A DNA stretch of 64,000 nt from Pelagimonas sp050633425 (GTDB lineage: Bacteria; Pseudomonadota; Alphaproteobacteria; Rhodobacterales; Rhodobacteraceae), in assembly GCF_050633425.1 (NCBI RefSeq), contig NZ_JBOEGM010000028.1, positions 1-64,000 on the forward strand, read 5' to 3'. Shown here piece by piece: positions 8,615 to 17,048 of this stretch. How positions within the stretch are numbered: the stretch's first letter is position 1; each line of letters starts with the position of its first letter. The notes under the pieces were generated by a model that had not been told where the DNA came from, did no database searches, and saw only the letters and a program-made list of their open reading frames with translations. The translations under genes were made by a program, and so were the position numbers.

Positions 8615-9664
8615 TTAGTCGGCTTCATCTTCCGCAACCTGGCTGACCCAGTCGCGGTAGATCTCTTCGAGATGATCCGCCAACCAATCACCGAACTTGT
8701 CCTCTCCGGTGCGGGGCAGGGTCACAACCACCTCAGATTCCTTGTGCAAGACTTTGCCAATCTCAAAGCCATGGGCGCTTGTGATATGGGTGGTGCGTCC
8801 ACGCGGGGCAGGGGGCTTTTTCGCCTCTTGCGCAGCGCCGACACCGCAGGCCTTGAGCGCCGCTTCAAACCGTTCGGCCGAGGGACGCCCCCCAGCAAGA
8901 GAGACCACTGCCCCCGCGACTTGCGTCGGTTCGATAAAGATTTCTTCCATCTGATCGGCCAAAACCGCCCAACGATCGCGGCCAATGCCGGGGGCAGAGC
9001 CAACCGCCTGGATCACATCCAAGCCGACCCGGTCCACAATGGAAAACATACGTGAAATCAAAGTCTTGTCTATTGAAAGCGCGTCGCAAATCACCTTGCG
9101 TTTATAGCCGCCTTCCCGCATCTGATAGGCAAAGTTGCACTTTTCGATAAAGGTCAGATCCCGGCGCGCCGAGTTCTCCTGACCCTGAGCCATAACCAAG
9201 GCATCGTCATCGAGATCGCGCACCAAAGCTTTGACCGGTAGGCCCAAATCGCGCAGGGCAAGAACCCGGCGACGGCCATATACGATCTGGTAGGAATTCT
9301 CATTTTCGGGATGCGGGCGGACGAGAACCGGCACTTGCTGGCCGTATTCCCTCATGCTCTCCATCAGGGCCTGATGCTCATCATCTTGGTGTTCAAGACG
9401 ATCTTGCAGGCCACCATCTTTGATGTCGAACGGGTCAATTTCGATCACCGAACGGCTTTTGAGCTGGGCAATTGACTGGCTCACGGCACCAATCGCCCCG
9501 GTCGAGCGACGAGGACGGGCGGGATCAAACTGATCACTGTCCTTGTTAGGCTGAGCCGCCTTGGAAGCGGCAGGAGAGGGCGCGTTTTCCGGGGCTGTCC
9601 CGGCTTGGGTGTCCGTCTTGGCGGCCTCATCCATCAAGCCCTGAAGGAGATTTTTACGTGCCAT
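8615..9664 (-). CDS. repB: Plasmid partition protein RepB (ParB family)
   Basis: 349-residue ParB-family centromere-binding protein. It shows the RepB N-terminus (MARKNLLQGLMDEA), the ParB nuclease-fold box (VYGRRRVLALRDLGLPVKA, then GQENSARRDLTFIEK) and a helix-turn-helix around YKRKVICDALSIDKTLISRM. It should bind the two parS palindromes next to repC and stimulate RepA. Its ATG begins one base after the repA stop, so repA and repB are tightly coupled. Confidence 0.94.
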   Translation of the reverse strand: MARKNLLQGLMDEAAKTDTQAGTAPENAPSPAASKAAQPNKDSDQFDPARPRRSTGAIGAVSQSIAQLKSRSVIEIDPFDIKDGGLQDRLEHQDDEHQALMESMREYGQQVPVLVRPHPENENSYQIVYGRRRVLALRDLGLPVKALVRDLDDDALVMAQGQENSARRDLTFIEKCNFAYQMREGGYKRKVICDALSIDKTLISRMFSIVDRVGLDVIQAVGSAPGIGRDRWAVLADQMEEIFIEPTQVAGAVVSLAGGRPSAERFEAALKACGVGAAQEAKKPPAPRGRTTHITSAHGFEIGKVLHKESEVVVTLPRTGEDKFGDWLADHLEEIYRDWVSQVAEDEAD

Positions 9665-9665
9665 T

Positions 9666-10844
9666 CTAGCGCCCCCATGACTGTTGCATGAGACCGGTGA
9701 TTTCGTCGTTCACCGCATTGATCGATTCAATCGCGCGCTCATATGTTGTGCGGGTGAATTGCGACTTTTCAACCTCATACAGAGTTTGTTTTGTGATGCC
9801 CGCGTCAGAAATTGCTGTTGATTTCAACACGGTATTGTTCAGGACATGGTCGCCAAACATCGAGCGCATGAAGGAGACCATTTGGTTTTGCGGGCCATCC
9901 CCCGGCTCATAACGGGTGACCACATAGCGCAGCCAATCATAGGACATATCCCCCCCGGCCTCGGCAACGACACCCAGCAAATTGGAGGTCATCAAGAGGA
10001 ACTGACACATCGACATCACGTCGAGCATCTGCGGGTGCACCGTGACCAAAACGGCGGTCGCGGCCGATAGGGCGGACATGGTGAGAAAACCCAATTGCGG
10101 CGGGCAATCCATGACGACAACGTCATATTCGTCTTCGACCGTGGCCAGCGCTTCGCCGACCCGCGTGAAGAACAGGTTGCCCTGATGGGTGACTATGGCG
10201 CGCGGGGTTTCGTGTTCGAATTCCATCAGATCGAGATTGCCGGGGACAATGTCGAGATTGGTGAAATAGGTTTTCTGGATGATGTCACGCATCGGCAGGG
10301 GATCATCATAGCGGATCGCATCATAGAGCGTCCCGCCATCAACGAGGTCAAATTCGGGCTGAAACCCGTGCAAAGCCGAAAAGCTGGCCTGCGGATCGAG
10401 GTCGATGGCCAAGACGCGATAGCCATCAAGCGCCAGTTTTTGGGCCAGGTGGGCCGAGGTTGTGGTCTTGCCCGAACCGCCTTTGAAATTGATGACGGTG
10501 ATGACCTGAAGCTTGTCGCCATCGCGACGCCCTGGCAGGTAGGTGCCGGGCGATTTGGCGCCTTGTTCCAGCAAAACGCGCAGGGATTGAATGTCGTCGG
10601 GGGTGTAATAGCGCCGCCCGCCCGCGCGGATTTCGGGCTGGGGCCCGCGCCCTTCGAGATGTAATTTGCGCAAATAGGCATCTTTGACCCCGAGCAGCGT
10701 CGCGACTTCACCAGAGGTGAAAGTCCGCAGGGTGCGCTGCGCATTTGGGGGAAACAATTGTGCCCGATGCGCCTGTAAGCGTTCGGATAGTTTTTGCGCA
10801 TGATCCCCAACAAGGGTATCTATGCGACGGGTTTCGTCCTTCAT
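9666..10844 (-). CDS. repA: Plasmid partition ATPase RepA (ParA family)
   Basis: 392-residue ParA-type ATPase. An N-terminal MerR-like winged helix (RTFTSGEVATLLGVKDAYL) precedes the deviant Walker A motif KGGSGKTT at residues 121-128 and the IDLDPQASFSALHG box. In this family RepA segregates the replicon with RepB and, with RepB, represses the operon promoter. First gene of the operon; the promoter must lie between 10845 and about 11050. Class assignment is certain, compatibility group is not. Confidence 0.94.
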   Translation of the reverse strand: MKDETRRIDTLVGDHAQKLSERLQAHRAQLFPPNAQRTLRTFTSGEVATLLGVKDAYLRKLHLEGRGPQPEIRAGGRRYYTPDDIQSLRVLLEQGAKSPGTYLPGRRDGDKLQVITVINFKGGSGKTTTSAHLAQKLALDGYRVLAIDLDPQASFSALHGFQPEFDLVDGGTLYDAIRYDDPLPMRDIIQKTYFTNLDIVPGNLDLMEFEHETPRAIVTHQGNLFFTRVGEALATVEDEYDVVVMDCPPQLGFLTMSALSAATAVLVTVHPQMLDVMSMCQFLLMTSNLLGVVAEAGGDMSYDWLRYVVTRYEPGDGPQNQMVSFMRSMFGDHVLNNTVLKSTAISDAGITKQTLYEVEKSQFTRTTYERAIESINAVNDEITGLMQQSWGR

Positions 10845-11367
10845 CTGCCCACCATCTTGCCCCGGTTTTTATGGGGTCTCGTTTGGAGCCGCACGGCGCA
10901 TCGAGAGTGGCATATCTGTAGGGTTTCCCCCGAGCTAACCACGTCATAGTTACGCTGCTTGGCGTTTTATTCACTTTTCTCCGTAAATAAGTCGCGCAAT
11001 TTTGCGATTCTTGCAAGAGGTTTTCCACAGGGGGCGGGGAGGCCGCGCGTCCGCAGGCTGGTTTTCTACGGGTCGGGTTTTTCACCGCCGTCTTCGCAGA
11101 TCACACCCGGACGAATCACCCAAAGCGGCGCAGGTCCCGATTTGACACCTATGCCCAAGGTCAAAACCGCCGCCAAACCAAACCTGGCACCGGGACAGCG
11201 CCATGGTTTTCATCCGCCTTAATTTATTGGGGATTTTGGAGAGAACGCGCCAAAATGTAAAATTTGAAACTTTTATGACCGCTCTGAAACAAATTGACCA
11301 AAAGATAAAATCCCACCACACTGCGGGCCTTAAGATCACCTAAATATTCTTAACAGGGATACCTTCT
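10845..11367. other. Intergenic region: repA promoter/operator side and Pot importer promoter side
   Basis: A 523-bp gene-free stretch between divergent repA and the Pot-type binding protein. It contains the palindrome CGCAATTTTGCG (10995-11006), a candidate RepA/RepB operator, and TTTTCCACA (11021-11029), which fits the relaxed DnaA-box pattern TTWTNCACA. The right end (11220-11345) is AT-rich and should hold the importer promoter. No convincing ORF is present. Confidence 0.4.
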
Positions 11368-12432
11368 ATGAAACATCATGTGGTTATGCTGTCTTCTGCT
11401 GCAGCCATCGCCCTTGCGGCTGGCGCGGCGTCTGCTGATACGTTGCGGCTTTTGACATGGGGCGGCTACGCCCCCGAAGATGTCGTTGCAATGTTCGAAG
11501 AACAGACCGGTCACACGGTTGAAGTGACCAAGTCCAACAACGAAGAAATGATCGCCAAACTGCGCGCCACGGGCGGCGGTGGCTTTGACTTGGCCCAGCC
11601 GAGCCAAGACCGGATCGCCGGTCCGCAAGAAGAGTTCGGCATCTATAAGCCAATGGATCTGTCCAAGATCGACGCCGATCTGTTTATCCCGTCGCTGATG
11701 CTGGCCACCCAAGCCAACACCACCGTTGGCGAAGACATTTACGGTGTGCCACATGTTTGGGGCACCAGCGGTTTGGTTCTCGACACCAAAATGGCGCCCA
11801 TGGTCAAGGATTACACCGATCTTTGTAGCGCTGATGTTGCGGGCAAAGTCTCTTATCGTCTGAAACGCCCGACGCTGATCGGTTTTGCCTTTGCGATGGG
11901 TCTTGACCCGTTCGCGGCCTATGGCGACGAAGCGGCCTATACCGACATCATGAACAAGGTCGAAACCAAGCTGATCGAATGTAAAGCCGGCGTCAAAACC
12001 TATTGGGGTGGTGGCGATGAGCTGATGGGTCTGCTGCGCTCGGGCGAGGTTGTGGCGTCGATGGCGTGGGACACCGGCGGATGGAAGCTGAATGCGGACA
12101 AGCCTGACATCACCTTTGTTGCGCCAGCAGCCGGTGCTTTGGGTTGGGTTGATACATTTGTGCTGCCTGCCAAGGGCAAAGCAGACGAGGCGGCCTATGC
12201 CTGGATCAACTTTGTGATGCAGCCTGAGATCTCGGCCAAGATCACCGCCGCGGCCGGCAACTTTACCGCGTCCATGGGCGCAGATGAGTTTGCCTCTGCC
12301 GATCTCAAAGCGCGCTATCAGGCCAGCTTCCCACAAGAAGCCATCGACAACATCAAGTGGTATCCACCGGTGCCTGCCGGTCTGGAAGCCATCGAAGGTG
12401 GTGTTTTGGATCGCGTCAAAGCGGCCAAATAA
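11368..12432 (+). CDS. Pot-type ABC transporter substrate-binding protein
   Basis: 354-residue exported solute receptor of the spermidine/putrescine family. The signal peptide is about residues 1-23 (cut after AASA), followed by the family start DTLRLLTWGGYAPEDVVAMF. It heads an operon with an ATPase and two permeases. A strong stem-loop follows the gene, a usual device for making more receptor than membrane components. The ligand may be a polyamine, an ectoine-like or another cationic compound; the downstream catabolic genes favour an N-acyl diamine or cyclic amidine (inference). Confidence 0.88.
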   Translation: MKHHVVMLSSAAAIALAAGAASADTLRLLTWGGYAPEDVVAMFEEQTGHTVEVTKSNNEEMIAKLRATGGGGFDLAQPSQDRIAGPQEEFGIYKPMDLSKIDADLFIPSLMLATQANTTVGEDIYGVPHVWGTSGLVLDTKMAPMVKDYTDLCSADVAGKVSYRLKRPTLIGFAFAMGLDPFAAYGDEAAYTDIMNKVETKLIECKAGVKTYWGGGDELMGLLRSGEVVASMAWDTGGWKLNADKPDITFVAPAAGALGWVDTFVLPAKGKADEAAYAWINFVMQPEISAKITAAAGNFTASMGADEFASADLKARYQASFPQEAIDNIKWYPPVPAGLEAIEGGVLDRVKAAK

Positions 12433-12454
12433 GCCCATTTGACTCTGACATGAC

Positions 12455-12480
12455 GCGCCCGCCACGATTTTGGCGGGCGC
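12455..12480 (+). terminator. Intra-operon stem-loop after the binding-protein gene
   Basis: GCGCCCGCC (12455-12463) pairs perfectly with GGCGGGCGC (12472-12480) around an 8-nt loop, followed by AACTTATTTG. The lack of a clean U-run suggests a partial terminator or an mRNA-protecting structure rather than a full stop. Confidence 0.65.
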
Positions 12481-12503
12481 AACTTATTTGACGAAAGACC
12501 CCC

Positions 12504-13616
12504 ATGACCTCTGCCGCGACACCCGACTTGCACTGTACGGATTTGACCAAGACATTCGGCGACACGACCGCCGTGGACAATGTATCGCTATCGGTTCCGC
12601 CGGGGTCTTTCTTTTCTATTTTGGGGCCATCGGGCTGCGGCAAGACCACGATTATGCGGATGATTGCCGGGTTCCTCGAACCGACAAGCGGCGCGATCGA
12701 CATCAAGGGCAAATCGGTTCTGAACGTGCCGCCAAACAAGCGCCCCGTGAATATGGTGTTTCAGCACCTGGCGCTGTTCCCAATGATGAATATCGAAGAT
12801 AATATCGGATATGGTTTGCGGCGGGCCGGGCTACCCAAAGCCGAGATCACCACCAAAGTTGGCGAAGCGCTTGAGCGGATTGGCCTGCCGGGCATTGGCA
12901 AACGCAAGGTTGATGAACTGTCGGGCGGCCAGAAACAGCGGGTCGCGATTGCGCGCTGCATGGTGCTTGAGCCGGATGTTTTGTTGCTGGATGAACCGCT
13001 GGGCGCGCTTGATCTTAAGCTGCGCGAGCGGATGAAAGTTGAGCTGAAATCGCTACAGGCCGCTTTTGATACCACCTTTGTTTATATCACCCATGACCAA
13101 TCCGAAGCCCTTGTTATGTCGGATAATATTGCCGTTATGAACGACGGGCGTTTTGAGCAGGTCGGCACGGCGCGCGATTTGTATTACCGCCCCGACACCG
13201 CCTTTGTGGCCGGGTTTGTGGGCGACAGCAATCGCTGGCAGGGCCGGGTGACACGCATCGCGGGTGATGCGGTTGAGGTGCAAAGCGAGAGCGGAATGAC
13301 TCTGCGCGGGGCAACCCATGGACGGGCCTTGCAGCCCGGCGACGCTGCGCAGGCCTTTGTGCGGCCCGAAGCGATCCGAATTGCCCATTCGGCGGATGAG
13401 CTCGCGAGTTTTGACAACAAAATCAGTGGTCAAGTGACCTCGCTTTTGTTTAACGGCGCCGCCAGCCGGGTGTTGGTGCGCGGGGCGGATGGGCATGAAG
13501 AGGTGGCCGTGAACCTGCCGCAATCGGGCGAATTTGCGTCCCTGTCCAAGGGGGACACGGTGCATATCGGCTGGGCCAGCGATCAGGCCAATGTGTTTGC
13601 GGGCGAGGGGCTCTAG
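12504..13616 (+). CDS. Pot-type ABC transporter ATP-binding protein
   Basis: 370-residue ATPase with the PotA/FbpC architecture: nucleotide-binding domain (Walker A GPSGCGKTT, signature LSGGQKQRVAIAR, Walker B VLLLDEPLGALD) and a C-terminal TOBE-type regulatory domain from about residue 240. It energises uptake with the two permeases downstream. Its TAG stop is immediately followed by the ATG of the first permease. Confidence 0.92.
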   Translation: MTSAATPDLHCTDLTKTFGDTTAVDNVSLSVPPGSFFSILGPSGCGKTTIMRMIAGFLEPTSGAIDIKGKSVLNVPPNKRPVNMVFQHLALFPMMNIEDNIGYGLRRAGLPKAEITTKVGEALERIGLPGIGKRKVDELSGGQKQRVAIARCMVLEPDVLLLDEPLGALDLKLRERMKVELKSLQAAFDTTFVYITHDQSEALVMSDNIAVMNDGRFEQVGTARDLYYRPDTAFVAGFVGDSNRWQGRVTRIAGDAVEVQSESGMTLRGATHGRALQPGDAAQAFVRPEAIRIAHSADELASFDNKISGQVTSLLFNGAASRVLVRGADGHEEVAVNLPQSGEFASLSKGDTVHIGWASDQANVFAGEGL

Positions 13617-14474
13617 ATGCGCAGCGAAGCAAAACTGGGGCTGGCATTGCTGTTGACGCCATTGGCGCTGTGGCTGTCGCTGTTGATTTTCATTCCGCAT
13701 ATCGACCTGTTTTTGGTGTCGCTGCGCGAACGGGTCGGGGTTGGCAAATACGAGCTGAGCTTTGCCAACTATCTGACATTCTTTAACGAACCGCTGTATC
13801 TGTGGACGTTTCTGCGCACCGCCGTCATGTCGATCCTGGCGACTTTGCTGACGCTTTTGATCGCCTTTCCAGTGAGCTATTACATCGCCAAAATGGTCAA
13901 AGGGCGCCTGCAATCGGCGCTGTTTTTGCTGTGTTTGGTGCCGTTCTGGGTGTCGGAACTGGTGCGGACCTTTGGCTGGATGATCCTGTTGCGCGAAACC
14001 GGGATCATTTCCAACGTGCTGCAATCTGTTGGGCTGGTTTCGGGGCCGGTTGAGATGCTGTATAATGACGCTGCGATTATGGTCGGCCTGGTCTATACGT
14101 CGATGCTGTTCATGGTGGTGCCATTGGTCACCACATTGGAAAGCCTGGCGGATGACGTGGTCGAAGCGGGGTATGATTTGGGCGGCAGCGGGCTTAGTGT
14201 TTTGCGCGAAATCATCATTCCGCATGCGATGCCGGGCATCGTGTCGGGCTGTATCGTGGTGTTTATGCTGTGCCTTGGCAATTACCTGACCCCAACGATG
14301 CTGGGCGGGAAAGAAAGCCTGTGGTTCACCGAGCTGATCTATTCGCAATTTATCGTGCGGTTCAATTGGGAGCTGGGGGCGGCCTTTGGGTTCTTGCTGT
14401 TGATATTGTCGTCATTGATCGTCTGGGGGATGCTGCGGCTGACCGGGCAATCGCTTGAAAAGACAATGGGGTAA
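13617..14474 (+). CDS. Pot-type ABC transporter permease (PotB-like)
   Basis: 285-residue inner-membrane protein with six predicted helices. The EAA-type loop is visible at DDVVEAGYDLGGSGLSVLRE followed by IIIPHAMPGI, as in PotB/PotH. The N-terminus LGLALLLTPLALWLSLLIFIPHIDLFLVS is a first membrane segment. It forms the channel together with the PotC-like protein. Confidence 0.92.
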   Translation: MRSEAKLGLALLLTPLALWLSLLIFIPHIDLFLVSLRERVGVGKYELSFANYLTFFNEPLYLWTFLRTAVMSILATLLTLLIAFPVSYYIAKMVKGRLQSALFLLCLVPFWVSELVRTFGWMILLRETGIISNVLQSVGLVSGPVEMLYNDAAIMVGLVYTSMLFMVVPLVTTLESLADDVVEAGYDLGGSGLSVLREIIIPHAMPGIVSGCIVVFMLCLGNYLTPTMLGGKESLWFTELIYSQFIVRFNWELGAAFGFLLLILSSLIVWGMLRLTGQSLEKTMG

Positions 14475-14488
14475 GAAGGAGCGCTGAT

Positions 14489-15340
14489 ATGATCCCATCA
14501 ATCCCAAAATCGCGGTTTTTGACCATAAGCTATGGCGCTTATGTGACGCTGTTCTTTGTCTTTCTGGCGCTGCCTTTGGTTGTTGTTGCGGCGTTTGCCT
14601 TTAACGACAGCCAATTCCCGTCGCTGCCTTGGGAAGGCTTTACGTGGAACTGGTTTTTCGGCTCTGAGCGCCCGATGATCGGGGTGTTTCATGAACGTTC
14701 CATCCTACGCGCCATCGGCACCTCTGTGTTTGTGGCGCTGGGGGTGTCGGTGCTGTCGGTGGCGGTTGGCCTGTCGAACGCATTCTTGTTCAACCGCTAC
14801 AAATTTCGCGGGCAGGGGGTGCTCTATGTGCTGATGCTGCTGCCGCTGGTGATCCCCGGAATCGTGCTTGGCATTTCGATTTTGGTGGCCTCAAGCCGTG
14901 TCGCAAATGGGCTTTGGGATGGGTTTCGCTGGGATCTTGAGGCGCTGCGGCCGGGGCTGACATTGGTGATTTTGGGGCAGTTTTCCTTTATCACCACCAT
15001 CTCGACACTGGTGATTGGGGCGCGGTTGCAGAAATTTGACCGCACCCTGGAGGAAGCGGCGCTCAACCTCGGTGCCAGCAAAATGGCGGCGATTGCGACC
15101 GTGACCTTGCCCTATCTGGCCCCGGCGATGATCGGCGCTTTTGTGGTGGCGTTTCTGATGAGTTTTGAGAACTTCAACACCACGCTGATGTTGGTCGGGT
15201 CCGATGCGCCGCTGACGATTGCGATGTTTGATCGCTTGAAGGAAGGTTCAACGCCGCTGTTGAATGCGGTGTCGCTTTTGTTGATGCTCGGCTCAAGCTG
15301 TCTCGCGCTTATGATGATCTTCTTTCAAAAACGCGGGTAG
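14489..15340 (+). CDS. Pot-type ABC transporter permease (PotC-like)
   Basis: 283-residue inner-membrane permease, six helices, with the EAA loop LEEAALNLGASKMAAIATVT and the PotC hallmark VAFLMSFENFNTTLMLVG near the end. A good ribosome site (AAGAAGGAG) precedes the ATG. It closes the transporter part of the operon; the racemase-like gene follows 66 bp later. Confidence 0.92.
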   Translation: MIPSIPKSRFLTISYGAYVTLFFVFLALPLVVVAAFAFNDSQFPSLPWEGFTWNWFFGSERPMIGVFHERSILRAIGTSVFVALGVSVLSVAVGLSNAFLFNRYKFRGQGVLYVLMLLPLVIPGIVLGISILVASSRVANGLWDGFRWDLEALRPGLTLVILGQFSFITTISTLVIGARLQKFDRTLEEAALNLGASKMAAIATVTLPYLAPAMIGAFVVAFLMSFENFNTTLMLVGSDAPLTIAMFDRLKEGSTPLLNAVSLLLMLGSSCLALMMIFFQKRG

Positions 15341-15406
15341 CGGTTGGGGGTTTGGCGGGGCCGGGGGTGCCGCTCATCCCCATCCCGCGCGCCCAAAGGA
15401 GCCTGA

Positions 15407-16435
15407 ATGCGGTCAAGCAAAACCATACATGTCGTGTCCTGTCATGCGGAAGGTGAAGTTGGCGATGTCATTGTCGGCGGCGTGGCCCCGCCACCCGGTG
15501 ACACGCTGTGGGCACAACGAAACTGGATCGCGCAGGACGGGGTTTTGCGCAACTTCATGTTGAACGAACCCCGCGGGGGTGTGTTTCGGCATGTGAACCT
15601 GCTGGTGCCGCCCAAACACCCCGAGGCAGATGCCGCGTTTATCATTATGGAGCCCGAAGACACGCCGCCAATGTCGGGGTCAAATTCGATCTGTGTGGCA
15701 ACGGTTTTGCTTGATAGCGGAATTATTCCCATGGTTGAGCCTGTGACACATCTGGTGTTGGAGGCGCCCGGCGGATTGGTCAAGGTGCAGGCCGAATGCC
15801 GCGATGGCAAGGCAGAGCGGATCAGTGTTGAAAACCTGCCGAGCTTTGCCGGGCAATTGGATGTCATGCTCAAAGTGCCGGGCATTGGCGAGTTGCGCGT
15901 CGACACGGCCTATGGCGGCGACAGTTTTGTCATTGTTGATGCGGCGGAATTGAGCTTTGATATTGACGAGGCCGAGGCCGGAGACATTGCGCGGCTCGGG
16001 GTTCAAATCACCAATGCCGCCAATGCACAGCTGGGGTTTCACCACCCGGAAAACCCCGATTGGACGCATATCAGCTTTTGCCTGTTTGCCGGGGCGTTGA
16101 GCGCCATCGAGGGCGGGTTTTCTGCCCGGTCCGCCGTGGCCATTCAACCCGGCAAGGTGGATCGCTCGCCCACCGGAACGGCGGTTTCAGCGCGCATGGC
16201 CGTGCTGGCGGCCCGGGGGGAAATGCAGGTTGGACAGAGGCTTGTGGCGCAATCTATCATTGGCTCGCAATTTATCGGCACGATTTTGGGCGAGACAACC
16301 GTGGCGGGCCGACCCGCCATTCGCCCACAGATCAGCGGCCGCGGCTGGGTCACGGGCACGCATCAACATATGCTGGACCCAAGCGACCCCTGGCCCGAGG
16401 GCTATCGGCTTGGCGATACATGGGGTGCTGGGTGA
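15407..16435 (+). CDS. Proline-racemase-superfamily protein with Ser/Thr active-site pair
   Basis: 342-residue member of the proline racemase / hydroxyproline epimerase fold. At the first catalytic position the usual MCGH is PPMSGSN, giving Ser90, and at the second DRSPCGT is DRSPTGT, giving Thr256. Classical racemases and 4-hydroxyproline epimerases use Cys/Cys, and the trans-3-hydroxyproline dehydratases described use Cys/Thr. Two-base racemisation is therefore unlikely, and a dehydratase or other lyase on a cyclic amino acid is more plausible (inference). AAAGGAG precedes the ATG, and the gene belongs to the Pot-importer operon. Confidence 0.8.
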   Translation: MRSSKTIHVVSCHAEGEVGDVIVGGVAPPPGDTLWAQRNWIAQDGVLRNFMLNEPRGGVFRHVNLLVPPKHPEADAAFIIMEPEDTPPMSGSNSICVATVLLDSGIIPMVEPVTHLVLEAPGGLVKVQAECRDGKAERISVENLPSFAGQLDVMLKVPGIGELRVDTAYGGDSFVIVDAAELSFDIDEAEAGDIARLGVQITNAANAQLGFHHPENPDWTHISFCLFAGALSAIEGGFSARSAVAIQPGKVDRSPTGTAVSARMAVLAARGEMQVGQRLVAQSIIGSQFIGTILGETTVAGRPAIRPQISGRGWVTGTHQHMLDPSDPWPEGYRLGDTWGAG

Positions 16436-16469
16436 GGGCACCGGGTGAGGGTGCGGGGTGAGGCGCAGG

Positions 16470-16766
16470 TCAAAACCCTGAAAACACCATGTCCAGCGCC
16501 TTGCGAATCTCATAATCGAAGGCCGTCAAATCGGCGATGGCCGGGTCTTTAAGCAAGCGCGCAGGGATCGCGGCCAATTCGGCCGTGTGCAAGACAAAGA
16601 CCGTTCCCGCGATGTCAAAAACCGGTTCAAGCCGGGTCAGACGGCGCGGGCCATCGTCTTGGGGAAGCAGGGGCGCAACCACGCGTGACCCGATGTCGAT
16701 AAGGTCGGATTGCAGATCAAGAACCAAGCGGTTTGGCCCAATCTTGTAGACATGAAACTGTGCCAT
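16470..16766 (-). CDS. ccdB: CcdB-family toxin
   Basis: 98-residue protein with the CcdB pattern: N-terminal FHVYKIGPNRLVLDLQSDLI and mid motif VFDIAGTVFVLHTAELAAIP. In the F-plasmid toxin the last three residues (Trp-Gly-Ile) are needed for gyrase poisoning; here the end reads FSGF, with Ser in place of Trp. The start codon overlaps the antitoxin stop by one base. It probably stabilises the repABC replicon, by analogy with F; loss of gyrase toxicity or a changed target is possible. Confidence 0.82.
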   Translation of the reverse strand: MAQFHVYKIGPNRLVLDLQSDLIDIGSRVVAPLLPQDDGPRRLTRLEPVFDIAGTVFVLHTAELAAIPARLLKDPAIADLTAFDYEIRKALDMVFSGF

Positions 16767-17002
16767 CAGTCGGTTTGCAGCAGCTGAACATCCGCGAGAG
16801 GCAGGCCATTTGCGTCAATCCACGCTTGGCGTTCCGCAATGGCACTGCGGTTTTCTTGCGCCCAATTCTGGGCCTGAGCCTGTTTCACCGCATGGGCCAA
16901 AGCCGCGTCGGATATGGCCGAAACGTTTAAGCCAAGCTCGCGGGCTGCCGCCAGATTGCCAGCGGAGAGAGAGACATTGGTGCGTTGTTTGCTTTGAGAC
17001 AT
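16766..17002 (-). CDS. ccdA: CcdA-family antitoxin
   Basis: 78-residue antitoxin from the ATG at 17002; a longer in-frame version would start inside the operator. The N-terminal half (RTNVSLSAGNLAAARELGLNV) is the DNA-binding ribbon-helix-helix region, and the C-terminal half (NWAQENRSAIAERQAWIDANG) is the CcdB-neutralising helix with the family's AIxxxNxxxxxxG style ending. First gene of the ccdAB operon, with a palindromic operator directly upstream. Confidence 0.85.
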   Translation of the reverse strand: MSQSKQRTNVSLSAGNLAAARELGLNVSAISDAALAHAVKQAQAQNWAQENRSAIAERQAWIDANGLPLADVQLLQTD

Positions 17003-17014
17003 GAGGGCTCCTAA

Positions 17015-17036
17015 CGTGTGTATTAGTCTACACACG
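17015..17036. promoter_or_regulatory. Candidate CcdAB autoregulatory operator
   Basis: CGTGTGTA (17015-17022) and TACACACG (17029-17036) form an inverted repeat with a 6-bp centre, 13 bp upstream of the ccdA start. Placement and symmetry suit binding by the ribbon-helix-helix antitoxin. Confidence 0.6.
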
Positions 17037-17048
17037 CGGCCTGCGGGA

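Noticed and set aside
13053..14348. Long minus-strand frame opposite the Pot permease genes
   Set aside because: Gln/His-rich translation typical of an antisense shadow of membrane-protein codons.
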